Assembly (NCBI GenBank): GCA_017307165.1
Contig: JAFKGK010000004.1
Span: 186,001-250,000 of the forward strand
Direction of reading: 5' to 3'
Length of the DNA: 64,000 bases
DNA from: Candidatus Melainabacteria bacterium
GTDB taxonomy: Bacteria > Cyanobacteriota > Vampirovibrionia > Obscuribacterales > Obscuribacteraceae
The notes beneath the pieces are model-generated. The model was not told the DNA's origin. It made no database searches and saw nothing but the letters and a program-made list of their open reading frames with translations. A program made the translations under genes and the position numbers. This document shows positions 25,694 through 34,125 of this stretch, one piece after another; position 1 is the first letter of the stretch; each line of letters starts with the position of its first letter.

Positions 25694-28600
25694 ATCTTCT
25701 TGGGTCAATTCTTTGGCGACATTTTCATCCCCGCCCATGACCAGGTCGGCAAGCTCTTTCTTTTTCTTTTGCAAAGCAAGGATCTTTTCTTCGACGGTAC
25801 CGCGAGTGATGAGTTTGTAGTTAAAGACATGCCTGGTCTGCCCGATCCGGTGAGCCCGGTCTGTGGCCTGGTTTTCGACAGCTGGATTCCACCAGGGATC
25901 GTAGTGAATGACGTAGTCTGCACCTGTCAGGTTGAGACCGGTGCCACCAGCCTTGAGACTGATTAAAAAGATGGGTATCGATGGATCGGCATTAAACTTG
26001 TCGACCTTTTCCAGTCGGTCTTTAGCTGGAGTCTGTCCATCAAGGTATTCGTATTTGTAGCCAGCCTTATCGAGTCCTTTGCGGATCAGACTGAGCATCT
26101 CGACAAATTGGCTAAAAACAAGGATCTTGTGACCTTCATCAATGATCTCTCCGATCATATTCATAAAAGCATCCAGCTTGGACGATTGATCGGTGACATT
26201 GTCGCGATTTTTGAGCAAGCGAGGATCACAACAGACTTGTCTCAAGCGCAATAGTGCAGCAAGCACGGAGATCTGCGAACGCTTGATGCCCTTGGAAGCG
26301 ATCTCAGAAAAGACCTGCTGCCGGCACTCATCCAATACATCGAGATAAAGTGAGCGCTGCTCGTCATCGAGTTCGCAAAGATGGATGATATCGGTACGAT
26401 CCGGCAACTCGGTCTCGACCTGGCTCTTGAGTCTCCTCAAAATAAATGGATGCACGGTCTTGCGGAGCTTTTGCCCGGCAGACTCTATGCCAAGCTCGAT
26501 AGGGCGCTCAAAGGTCTCGTTAAAGTCCTTGTAGCCACCGAGAAACTCGGGCATGAGAAAATCGAAAAGAGACCAGAGCTCGCGTAAGCGGTTCTCGACA
26601 GGGGTACCGGAAAGCGCCAGACGGTGAAAAGCCTTGAGACTCTTGGCGGCAATCGCGCCGACCGACTCTGGATTTTTGATATTTTGCGCTTCGTCCAGGA
26701 TCAAAAACTCAAATTGCAAACCTTTGAGCTGTTCGTAGTCCCGACGAATGATACCGTATGTGGTGAAGATCACATGAGGCTTGACCACCTCGTCTTTTTT
26801 TAGCCTTTGCAAAAGCTCGTGCCGATCACGCCCAAGAAAAAGAGCAGTCTTGAGATTGGGGACAAATTTGGAGGCTTCGGACAACCAGTTGTAGACCACC
26901 GAAGTCGGAGCTACTACCAGAGTCGGTGCTCGCTTTTTGTCTTTCTCGTAATGCTTTGCCAGCATCGAAAGAGTCTGGATTGTCTTACCGAGACCCATAT
27001 CGTCAGCGAGGATGCCAGCCAGTCCGTACTCACGTAAAAACATCAGCCAGTTGCAGCCTTCTTTTTGATATTCTCGCAATTCGCCTTTAAAACCCTTGGC
27101 CAATTCGAAGGGCGGCAGCTCTCTAAAATTGCGAATCTTGTGGATAAAGTCTTGGAAGCCCTTGTCGGCCTCCACTTTTATCTCATGGGTCTCCAGAGCA
27201 TGCAGGACAGCAATGGCCTGGTATAAGGGCCTTGCAGAGTCCTTGCTCTGACCGATAGACTTGAGCAGGCTCATCAAAGTCGTAGTCGGCACACGGACCC
27301 ATTGCTTGATCTCATCATTTTTATTGACGGCCTTGTCGTGCGCATTTATCTGGAGATAGTTGCGATTGCGAAAGAGGACCTCGATGATCGAACCAAATGG
27401 GATCTCTTCCTTGCCTGATTTTGAAACCAGGTCAAAATCAAATTTGTAGGATTCTTTTTTGAGAGAAAGCCTGGCGGTCAGATCGAGCGGATCTTTGCGG
27501 ACATGATAATCCTTGAGAGTCTCGAAGCCTGATACATCCCAATCAGCGGTCTGCTCGCCGGATAGATAATAAACGACCTCTAAAGCTGCTTCTTCGGTAA
27601 ATGAAAACCGATCGGCAATAGTACGCATGGGTTGCATATTGGAAAGAAAGCGACGCACCTGGTTTTCCAGGTCCCATTGTCTCTCGACCCAAACTGACTG
27701 ACCGGTCTCAGAAATGGTGCGTGTAAATTTTTCGGACTCGACTGCACTAGTCTCGTCTCTGGACTGCAGTACCAGATCCCCGTATCTAAATCCAAGGGAG
27801 ACTTCAAGACTGGCTATCTCACTTGTTTTTTTGCGCTCGGACATCTTGATCACGACCTGGGGAGGTTCGGTGATCGCCACCGGAAATGGTGCAGTCGTCT
27901 CGTCTAAGATGACCGGCATGCGCTTTTTGAGTACCGGCAGATCGACCGAAAGAAACTTGGGCACTATCTCTAGTTTGACGGTCATATTGCCGTATGAGTC
28001 AAAATATTGGAAAGACCTATGTATCGCGCTCAAATCTATCGGGTAAAAAGTATTGCCTGACAAAATCCAGCTCGAAGGTCCCATAAAAAATACAGGATGA
28101 TCGACTTTTTCACCCTTGCTATTGAGGCCTTCCAATTTGAGCAGCAACTCACCACTCTCGGTTTCGCTCAATGTAGCCTGAGGCGTCAATGATTCTGGCG
28201 AAAACTTGATTTCTTCGCCATTGGCAGTATTGATCAACTTGGCACAAAGGCCCAAGTGCCCTATTACTGTGCCCTCTTCACCACGCGGTATGCGATGCCC
28301 GCCAGCAGTGCCCTTGGTTGTCTGAGGCAGCGAGGTCAGGTATTTGGCCAATCTCCAGATGCGCGACTTTTCTGGCAGTACAGGCAGGACTTCAGGCGGG
28401 ACTTTGAGTATATTGACCTTGCCGGATGGCTCGTCAGGCAGGACACCAACGATCATAGCGAGAGGTTTTTCGAGGACGAGCAAGCCCATCTCAAAATCTC
28501 TTGCATCAGCGACCACGCCCTCTTCGCGCGGATCATCGAGTAAATCCTTGGCCTTTGGTACTTTTTCTGAAGGGGTCTTTTCGCCCTTCTCGTCCGCCAG

Positions 28601-28936
28601 GTCAAACCTGATGCCAGGATTGTGCCGGGCGACATGAGTCAATAAAACCGCGACCGAGTGCTTGCAAACTTCTTCGAAATAAGGACAGGAACACTCGGCC
28701 TTAAAGACCTCGGGAGACTCGACAGTCACAACGATCTTGTAAGGTTGCGGCTCCGAGCCGATCACCAGCGCCTCTATCAAGCCGCCGCCTTGTTCGGTTT
28801 CCATTTCGACGTATTTGAGGACTTTTTTGCGGCGGTAATACTGCACGCCACGTCTGTAGACGGGTTCGCTGGAGGCTTCTTGGATTGCCGGCAGGGCAAT
28901 GACCAATTTTTTGCCGGATCCAGATAATTGCTTCAT
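25670..28936 (-). CDS. SNF2-family helicase with SWIM zinc finger
   Basis: The N-terminal SWIM finger CSCPYFEEVCKH (C82, C84, C91, H93) is followed by a long bacterial SNF2-associated region and then the two RecA-like lobes: LADDMGLGKTIQTL (motif I), DEAQNIKN (motif II), SGTPVENRLRELWSLFDFL (III), and the C-terminal motifs SLKAGGTGLNLTGADYVIHYDPWWNP and QATDRAHRIGQ. At 1088 residues it matches the bacterial SWIM-SNF2 proteins (HepA/RapA-related), which act as DNA translocases in transcription recycling or repair. No restriction or other defence genes are adjacent, so I do not assign it to a defence system. Confidence 0.93.
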   Translation of the reverse strand: MKQLSGSGKKLVIALPAIQEASSEPVYRRGVQYYRRKKVLKYVEMETEQGGGLIEALVIGSEPQPYKIVVTVESPEVFKAECSCPYFEEVCKHSVAVLLTHVARHNPGIRFDLADEKGEKTPSEKVPKAKDLLDDPREEGVVADARDFEMGLLVLEKPLAMIVGVLPDEPSGKVNILKVPPEVLPVLPEKSRIWRLAKYLTSLPQTTKGTAGGHRIPRGEEGTVIGHLGLCAKLINTANGEEIKFSPESLTPQATLSETESGELLLKLEGLNSKGEKVDHPVFFMGPSSWILSGNTFYPIDLSAIHRSFQYFDSYGNMTVKLEIVPKFLSVDLPVLKKRMPVILDETTAPFPVAITEPPQVVIKMSERKKTSEIASLEVSLGFRYGDLVLQSRDETSAVESEKFTRTISETGQSVWVERQWDLENQVRRFLSNMQPMRTIADRFSFTEEAALEVVYYLSGEQTADWDVSGFETLKDYHVRKDPLDLTARLSLKKESYKFDFDLVSKSGKEEIPFGSIIEVLFRNRNYLQINAHDKAVNKNDEIKQWVRVPTTTLMSLLKSIGQSKDSARPLYQAIAVLHALETHEIKVEADKGFQDFIHKIRNFRELPPFELAKGFKGELREYQKEGCNWLMFLREYGLAGILADDMGLGKTIQTLSMLAKHYEKDKKRAPTLVVAPTSVVYNWLSEASKFVPNLKTALFLGRDRHELLQRLKKDEVVKPHVIFTTYGIIRRDYEQLKGLQFEFLILDEAQNIKNPESVGAIAAKSLKAFHRLALSGTPVENRLRELWSLFDFLMPEFLGGYKDFNETFERPIELGIESAGQKLRKTVHPFILRRLKSQVETELPDRTDIIHLCELDDEQRSLYLDVLDECRQQVFSEIASKGIKRSQISVLAALLRLRQVCCDPRLLKNRDNVTDQSSKLDAFMNMIGEIIDEGHKILVFSQFVEMLSLIRKGLDKAGYKYEYLDGQTPAKDRLEKVDKFNADPSIPIFLISLKAGGTGLNLTGADYVIHYDPWWNPAVENQATDRAHRIGQTRHVFNYKLITRGTVEEKILALQKKKKELADLVMGGDENVAKELTQEDLEFLFSF

Positions 28937-28960
28937 GCAATAGTCCCTGTACTAAAATTG

Positions 28961-29009
28961 CCGCTCAGAGCGGAGATATGCTCCCTCTTAGCTCGATCGA
29001 GCTCGGGAG
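28961..29009. promoter_or_regulatory. Two palindromes upstream of the SNF2 helicase gene
   Basis: CCGCTC-A-GAGCGG (28961-28973) is followed by a 14-bp perfect palindrome AGCTCGATCGAGCT (28990-29003), itself flanked by CTCCC (28981) and GGGAG (29005). They lie in the 135-bp gap upstream of the helicase and downstream of the sensor-like gene. No T-run follows, so a terminator is unlikely; an operator or mRNA fold is possible. Confidence 0.35.
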
Positions 29010-29071
29010 ACGGGCCAACAGGACAAGCTTAGCACGTCATACAGCCAAAGACGGCCCAAACCCAGATAAGA

Positions 29072-30172
29072 TTAATGCGGACTCATATTGATCTCACCCT
29101 GGGCATTGGCTCCAAAGGCCTTTTGCACAATGCGCTTCATCTCGTCTTGCCGCTCTTCGAGCGATACACAATAATCTTGCAGCTGGTCCGCTTGCGAGCG
29201 CAAAGCCTGAGCGTCCCCAGACAGCGCTGGGATCAAAGACTCTATCTCCTCAAATATCACTGCTGGAGGACTGACGGGCGGCCGTATCTTAACCCTGTTG
29301 TCAGGCTCAAAATCCGTGCGACTTTGCAAGGACAGGCGCAGTCTCTCGAGGTTTTCGCGCAACTTGACCGCTCTCTTGTAAGCCTGATCGGCTTCGCGCT
29401 CTAGCCATACCTTTCTGGCCTTTTGCGTAGTCAACTCGCTCGACAGATTTTCGAGGGCCTTTCTCCGGATATTGAGCTCTCTGCGCATATGCTCGAGCTC
29501 CTTGGCCTTGAGCTCCAGTCCACGTTTTCTGAGCCAGACCAGAAGCAGGATGACGAGTGAAAATCCTACGCAAGAAAGGGTGATAAAGAGATAGCCGCGT
29601 TTAGCACCTGATTCTTCCCAGAAGCCAGTCAAAAGAAAATTGCCCAGATCCTGACTAAATGTTGGCGCCTGTGTGCGCAGATAATAGAGTCTGCCGAGGA
29701 TCTTTGCTGGCTGAGCAGCGATCAATCTCTCTGCTTTTGCCGAGCGCGGCGACTTGTGAGCATTGAGAGGCTCGAGCAAGGGAGGATCGCACAATAAATC
29801 ATAAGGCTCAGTCTCTTTAGACAATAATTCGGGTTGAGCCCTTTTTTGCCAGGAGCGGCGATGATAGATTTTTTCGGTCTTATATAAGATGTTTTGACCG
29901 GATGGATCAGTGACGATCAATCCAAACAGGCCAAAATTGCTATCCAATGTCTCCTGGACCAGATCGTCTCGACCGGAGAGGATCATTTGGGAAAGAGTGA
30001 CTGGCAGTGTATGGTGCAGCATATTGAAGTCTGTGGTCTGCACTCGATAAATCGTCCCCTGCCAATAACTCTCGTAATGGACAGCACAAAGAAAGAGCCA
30101 TGTGCCAAGAGCGGTGAGCAATACCGTCGGCACGAGAAATCTTTTTTTGATGGAGAGGACAAATTTTTCCAT
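29072..30172 (-). CDS. Sensor-like membrane protein lacking an output domain
   Basis: A membrane helix at about residues 12-32 and a second at about 198-218 enclose a ~165-residue external domain (with DDLVQETLDSNFGLFGLIVTDPSGQNILY, a PAS/Cache-like strand-turn pattern). A cytoplasmic part follows that is almost entirely coiled coil (KELEHMRRELNIRRKALENLSSEL...), with a proline-rich break (VKIRPPVSPPAV) and a final helix. The topology is that of a sensor kinase or chemoreceptor, but no HAMP, kinase, GGDEF or receptor signalling domain is present. It is divergent from the second MshEN-repeat protein. Function unknown. Confidence 0.65.
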   Translation of the reverse strand: MEKFVLSIKKRFLVPTVLLTALGTWLFLCAVHYESYWQGTIYRVQTTDFNMLHHTLPVTLSQMILSGRDDLVQETLDSNFGLFGLIVTDPSGQNILYKTEKIYHRRSWQKRAQPELLSKETEPYDLLCDPPLLEPLNAHKSPRSAKAERLIAAQPAKILGRLYYLRTQAPTFSQDLGNFLLTGFWEESGAKRGYLFITLSCVGFSLVILLLVWLRKRGLELKAKELEHMRRELNIRRKALENLSSELTTQKARKVWLEREADQAYKRAVKLRENLERLRLSLQSRTDFEPDNRVKIRPPVSPPAVIFEEIESLIPALSGDAQALRSQADQLQDYCVSLEERQDEMKRIVQKAFGANAQGEINMSPH

Positions 30173-30624
30173 GGACCGAGTCTAGGTGAAGGCCAGGGTT
30201 TTGTATATACGGTAAATACGTCAACTGACGGCGCGAAACACAAAAAATGTATCGCAGACAACAATTTAAAAAATTACTGTTAGCAACCTTGTTTTAAAGG
30301 GTAGATAACTCTTGTAGACGACAGCTTTGACGGAGGAATCAGTTAGAGCACAATGCAGGTAAAATCATATCCTGGTCTGCTACGACCCAAATAACCACCA
30401 AAGGTGGATTCGGACAGGCAAGCTCCTGCTCCGCCAATAAAAATAATGAGCCGGGCGCTTGCCGCCCGGCTTTTATTTGCCACCATATGAGACACCATAT
30501 CCGCCACCTGGTGCTTTGAGCCCGGAGCCAGAAGCCAGAAGAGAAAAGACAGATGCGTTAAGATCTAGAGTGCGCTAATATACACCTATGATATGCCTAT
30601 CTATATTTTTAATCGAGAAGTGCA
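30173..30624. other. 452-bp intergenic region with a probable small RNA on the + strand
   Basis: No credible protein gene lies here. A strong + strand terminator at 30449-30475 has no annotated + strand gene upstream, which implies a short transcript initiating between about 30280 and 30340. The stretch before the terminator contains nested hairpins: CCACC-aaa-GGTGG near 30395-30407, and CGGACAGG pairing with CCTGCTCCG. A 13-codon frame starts at 30353 with GGAGGA 15 nt upstream. I cannot match it to 6S, tmRNA, SRP or RNase P RNA. Confidence 0.45.
30449..30475 (+). terminator. Orphan intrinsic terminator
   Basis: A perfect GC-rich 9-bp stem AGCCGGGCG / CGCCCGGCT with loop CTTGC is followed by TTTTATTT. 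On the opposite strand the sequence after the stem begins CATTATTTTT, which fits less well, so the + orientation is favoured. Confidence 0.85.
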
Positions 30625-32160
30625 ATGACCGAGAGTAAACCCACACCTGCAGGCTCAGCAGCTTCACCTGTGCGACTGGGTGACCTCTTGACGGGTGCCG
30701 GCCTCCTCAGACCCGACGATCTAAGACAGGCCATGCTCATTGCCAAATCACAAAATCTACCCGTGGGCAGAGTGCTCATAATGTCAGGCTATATCGTCGA
30801 ACCCCACCTGCAAGCAGCAGTGCATGCTCAATCCATGCTCAAGGACGGCTTACTCGACTTTGAAACGGCCCTGGGTGCATTGCGGGCCATTTCTCGCGAA
30901 CGCATCACCTTCGAAGATGCCTTGAGTCGTCTCGGCTGGAAGCAACAAAACCATCAGACCACAAACAAACTAGGTGAGCTCCTCGTAGAGGCAGCCATAG
31001 TAGACCAGGCTCAGCTTGCCCAGGCTCTACAGCAAGGCCAGACTTCGGGTTTGCCTCTGGGACGAGTACTCGTAGTCAACGGCATGCTCACCGAACAATT
31101 ATTGGCTTCCGTGCTCAATGCTCAGATTTTGATCCGCGACAAGCGCATCACTCGCGAACAAGCAATAACCGGACTCAAGGCCGCCCGCGAGAGGCAGGTA
31201 CCGATCGAGCAGACCCTGTCTCCCAATGACGGTCAGTCTAATCCAGGCGGAGAGAGCGTCCGGCTAGGCGAATTATTGGTGATGGCCAAACTGCTCGACG
31301 AAGAAAAATTGATGCAAGCCGTCGAACTCGGGCTCGTCAACGAGCAACCAATAGGCCAGGTCCTGGTAGCCAGCGGCACCGTCAACGAACAATGCCTGCA
31401 AAATGCTCTCGCCATCCAAAACATGGTCGCCCAGGGCAAGCTACGCAAATCTCTTGCCGGACAAGTCCTCAACCTCATGATCAATAGCGGTATCTCGCTC
31501 GAGCAGGCGGTAGATCAGATACAGCCACGTGACCAGCAGATTTCCAACAATCTCCCTCTGTACCAGTTTTTGCAATTGGCAGGCATCATTGGTCCCAAGG
31601 ATATCGAAGAAGCCCTCAAGGCCGGTTCGCGCAACGCACAATTGATGGGACAGATGCTTTTGATGACCAGCGCTCTAGACCAGCATCTTTTGGCGACTGC
31701 ACTCAAATGCTCCGATCTCATGGGTCAAGGCATACTCAAAACAGAGCAAGCAGTGATTGCTCTGGGTATTTGCTGGAAGAGCAAGATCTCGATCGAGGAT
31801 GCGTTCAAGCAACTCGGCTGGAATCAGAGCATTTTGCGTTCTTTTACACCCAGCGCGGCAACGATATTTTTTAGCCAAAATCTACCTGCTCCTCGCGAGA
31901 CCTCATCAGGAGTATTCAATGCAGTCGGCAGTGGCACGCATTCAACTCTAGGCTCTGCACCAACTCAAGCGCCAACACCGGCTCCTGCTCCTCCCCGTCC
32001 GCAAAACCCCAATGCCACCATGGCGCACCTGCCGGCAATGAGCCCAGGGCAGGCTCTCACCATCACGACCAAGATGGATGAAACTAATCAAGAACAAGAG
32101 CCACAAGCTCCAGCTCCTGCCAAGAAACGCCTGTCCGATTTGATACCCAAGCCTCAGTAG
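30625..32160 (+). CDS. Tandem MshEN-like repeat protein, proline-rich C-terminus
   Basis: Four MshEN-like repeats span roughly residues 18-80, 112-185, 212-285 and 312-395 (for example RLGDLLTGAGLLRPDDLRQAM and KLGELLVEAAIVDQAQLAQAL followed by LPLGRVLVVNGMLTEQLLASVL). It parallels the protein at 6175-8289 repeat by repeat, but the C-terminus is a disordered Pro/Ala/Thr-rich tail (APTPAPAPPRPQNP) ending in basic KKRLSDLIPKP instead of TPRs. No signal peptide. The MshEN module binds cyclic-di-GMP in MshE; whether these repeats do so is inference. It is divergent from the sensor-like gene. Confidence 0.68.
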   Translation: MTESKPTPAGSAASPVRLGDLLTGAGLLRPDDLRQAMLIAKSQNLPVGRVLIMSGYIVEPHLQAAVHAQSMLKDGLLDFETALGALRAISRERITFEDALSRLGWKQQNHQTTNKLGELLVEAAIVDQAQLAQALQQGQTSGLPLGRVLVVNGMLTEQLLASVLNAQILIRDKRITREQAITGLKAARERQVPIEQTLSPNDGQSNPGGESVRLGELLVMAKLLDEEKLMQAVELGLVNEQPIGQVLVASGTVNEQCLQNALAIQNMVAQGKLRKSLAGQVLNLMINSGISLEQAVDQIQPRDQQISNNLPLYQFLQLAGIIGPKDIEEALKAGSRNAQLMGQMLLMTSALDQHLLATALKCSDLMGQGILKTEQAVIALGICWKSKISIEDAFKQLGWNQSILRSFTPSAATIFFSQNLPAPRETSSGVFNAVGSGTHSTLGSAPTQAPTPAPAPPRPQNPNATMAHLPAMSPGQALTITTKMDETNQEQEPQAPAPAKKRLSDLIPKPQ

Positions 32161-32271
32161 AGCTGGATTCGACGATCTCAAGATCAATAATTTGATTATC
32201 GCTATTTTTTGCAAACGTGGAACCAAACTGTGCAATCATTGTCCACAAAATCCTTGGCACAGGAGAATTTC

Positions 32272-32883
32272 ATGCTGCAGCAAAAAACCAGCTACGTTCC
32301 TTACGTAGCACAAGATTACGCACATCTCAAAGGCTTGACCGGTATTTCGGATAAGACTCTCGAAGTGCACTTCAAACTCTATGCTGGTTATGTAACCAAC
32401 ACAAACACACTCAATCAAAAAGTAATCGAACTCACCGAGCAAGGCAAATCCGGCACTCCCGAGTATTCCGAGCTCAAGCGTCGCTACGGCTTCGAATACA
32501 ACGGCATGAGACTGCACGAATATTATTTTGGCAATCTTACTCCCGGCGGTTCCGAGCTCAAAGAAAGCTCAGAGATCGGCAAGGCTATTATCGCCACCTA
32601 TGGCTCCATCGAAACCTGGAAGAATGATTTCTTCAAGGTCGGCGCCATGAGAGGCGTGGGCTGGGCTGTTTTGTTCCAGGATCCATTTACAAAGGTGTTA
32701 TCCAACCACTGGATCACCCTACACGAAGAAGGCAATATTGCCGGCTTCCAACCTCTGCTCGTAATGGACGTATGGGAGCACGCTTTCTTGCTCGATTACG
32801 TACCTGCCGACAGACCCAAATACATCGAGGCTTTTTACAGCAATATCGATTGGGCAGCCGTCGAAAAACGCTTGCTCAAGTAA
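32272..32883 (+). CDS. sodB: Superoxide dismutase, Fe/Mn family
   Basis: The enzyme dismutates superoxide to oxygen and hydrogen peroxide. The four metal ligands are visible at H33 (LEVHFKLYAGYV), H82 (MRLHEYYFGNL), D166 and H170 (MDVWEHAFLLDY). The ATG at 32272 is chosen because AGGAGA lies 5 nt upstream; a longer frame to a TTG at 32209 is unlikely, and no signal peptide is present, so the protein is cytosolic. The 203-residue length is normal. GVGWAVLFQDP replaces the more usual GSGWAWL; metal preference cannot be set confidently, so the symbol is provisional. It is monocistronic. Confidence 0.93.
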   Translation: MLQQKTSYVPYVAQDYAHLKGLTGISDKTLEVHFKLYAGYVTNTNTLNQKVIELTEQGKSGTPEYSELKRRYGFEYNGMRLHEYYFGNLTPGGSELKESSEIGKAIIATYGSIETWKNDFFKVGAMRGVGWAVLFQDPFTKVLSNHWITLHEEGNIAGFQPLLVMDVWEHAFLLDYVPADRPKYIEAFYSNIDWAAVEKRLLK

Positions 32884-32904
32884 ACGTTTCGACAAGTTCA
32901 AATC

Positions 32905-32940
32905 AGAGAGCGTCTGTTGCCATGGCAATAGGCGCTCTCT
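32905..32940. other. Hairpin downstream of superoxide dismutase gene
   Basis: AGAGAGCG and CGCTCTCT enclose an inner palindrome TTGCCATGGCAA, giving an interrupted long stem 22 bp after the sod stop. No T-run follows, so it is not a typical intrinsic terminator; mRNA 3'-end stabilisation is possible. Confidence 0.4.
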
Positions 32941-33024
32941 GCCTTCATGAGATAAAACAAACATGCCAGACCGCTTTTCAAGCGTAAAATCAAGGCACCA
33001 TCTCAAAGCGTGAGGCCAAGACCA

Positions 33025-33729
33025 ATGCAATCGGAGATAATACAAGATCTCGACGACTCTATCGATGACTATGAGATCCCTCGCCCCTGGCTGACCTTAC
33101 AGGAGGCTGCTTCGATCATGGGTCGGTCCCAACGTGCCCTGGAGAGATCTATCATCGGCCGCTGGGGCAACAAGCTGCCGGCAGGCTGGTCCGCACGCCA
33201 TGTCACCATCGACGGCCAGGCCGAATGGCGCATCATTCCCCCACCCGGCTTTCGGATCAAACGCACGCACAAGTCCACTTACGAGATCAATACAGAGGAT
33301 GCATCAGTGACTCAGCCAAAAGAGCAAAAAGACCAAAATTTTTCTCTAGAAAAGCTCTTTAATACGATTGGCACTAGCATCGGCACTTCGGTCAAAAATC
33401 AATTGCAAACTGCCTCCGGCAGTATCGATGCCGAGATCACTCCTGCCACTATCGTCATCGATCGCTCCGACGAAGTAGAAAAACTATTGCGCGAGCTCTC
33501 CGATACAAGACAAGAACTAGCAGAGCAACGCAAAATGCATATGGACGATCTGCGTTTGCTGCACGAAATGCAGACCTCGATGCGCTTGCTCGAAGTCAAT
33601 GCCATCGAGACCAGCACTCTCAAAAAGGAGCTTATCGAGGCTCAGCAGATGTTGATCGAGCACAAACAACGCTACGAGCGTTTTGCCAGTCTGCCCTGGT
33701 ATAAAAAACTCTTTAGCAAGCATCCGTAG
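33025..33729 (+). CDS. HTH and coiled-coil protein of unknown function
   Basis: Residues ~20-75 contain a predicted winged-helix/MerR-like motif (WLTLQEAASIMGRSQRALERSIIGRWG), followed by a basic segment (PPPGFRIKRTHKS). After a linker, residues ~150-220 form a leucine/glutamate-rich coiled coil (VEKLLRELSDTRQELAEQRKMH), ending LPWYKKLFSKHP. The layout resembles plasmid KfrA-like or phage DNA-binding proteins with a dimerising coiled coil, but no family match is certain. The ATG at 33025 has GAGG 9 nt upstream; a GTG at 33010 is the alternative. Confidence 0.65.
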   Translation: MQSEIIQDLDDSIDDYEIPRPWLTLQEAASIMGRSQRALERSIIGRWGNKLPAGWSARHVTIDGQAEWRIIPPPGFRIKRTHKSTYEINTEDASVTQPKEQKDQNFSLEKLFNTIGTSIGTSVKNQLQTASGSIDAEITPATIVIDRSDEVEKLLRELSDTRQELAEQRKMHMDDLRLLHEMQTSMRLLEVNAIETSTLKKELIEAQQMLIEHKQRYERFASLPWYKKLFSKHP

Positions 33730-33771
33730 TAAGCTTATAGCGTACTGGATGCAGTAGCCAAGGAGATTGTA

Positions 33772-34116
33772 ATGACCGAGAGTGACCAAACACGCTTTAA
33801 GATCACTTATTGCGCCAACAGCAACTATCGTGAAAGAGCAGACAACCTGGCCACCGAACTCGCAGACAAAGGTCAATGCGACCTGGTTGCTGGCAAAGAC
33901 GAAGAGTTTGAAGTCGAAGACAAAGGCGTGCGCATTTTTTCAAAAAACGATTGTGGCAGATTGCCAGAAAAAGGCGAAATCTTGGCCATCGTCACCAATC
34001 GCGAAAGCGGCATGAGACTACAAGAAGCTCAAGACAAAGCAGCTAAGGACCATGGTCACTCCGTAGGCGTCCTCGACTGGATCTACAGTCTCTTCCGCGC
34101 CCCTTCCGAGCATTAG
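33772..34116 (+). CDS. SelW/Rdx-family protein with CxxS motif
   Basis: The sequence FKITYCANSNYRERADNLATEL, then DLVAGKDEEFEVEDKGVRIFSKNDCGRLPEKGEI follows the thioredoxin-like Rdx family (SelW, SelT, SelH, Rdx12), including the diagnostic EFEV..KGV.IFSK and GR.P segments. The family's CxxC/CxxU redox motif is C14-A-N-S17 here, with serine encoded by AGC, leaving a monothiol site. A C-terminal extension GHSVGVLDWIYSLF is present. AGGAGA precedes the ATG. Downstream cmk begins 10 bp after the stop, suggesting one operon. Role: small redox or cysteine-binding protein; substrate unknown. Confidence 0.72.
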   Translation: MTESDQTRFKITYCANSNYRERADNLATELADKGQCDLVAGKDEEFEVEDKGVRIFSKNDCGRLPEKGEILAIVTNRESGMRLQEAQDKAAKDHGHSVGVLDWIYSLFRAPSEH

Positions 34117-34125
34117 TACCAGAAC

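Noticed and set aside
25670..28936. SNF2 helicase as part of a defence island
   Set aside because: No methylase, nuclease or other defence gene is adjacent, and the SWIM-SNF2 architecture is common in housekeeping contexts.
30353..30394. A 13-codon frame (MQVKSYPGLLRPK) before the orphan terminator
   Set aside because: The GGAGGA is 15 nt away, which is too far for confident initiation; kept only as a possibility within the small-RNA region.
32905..32940. Hairpin after superoxide dismutase as an intrinsic terminator
   Set aside because: The stem is interrupted and no T-run follows it.
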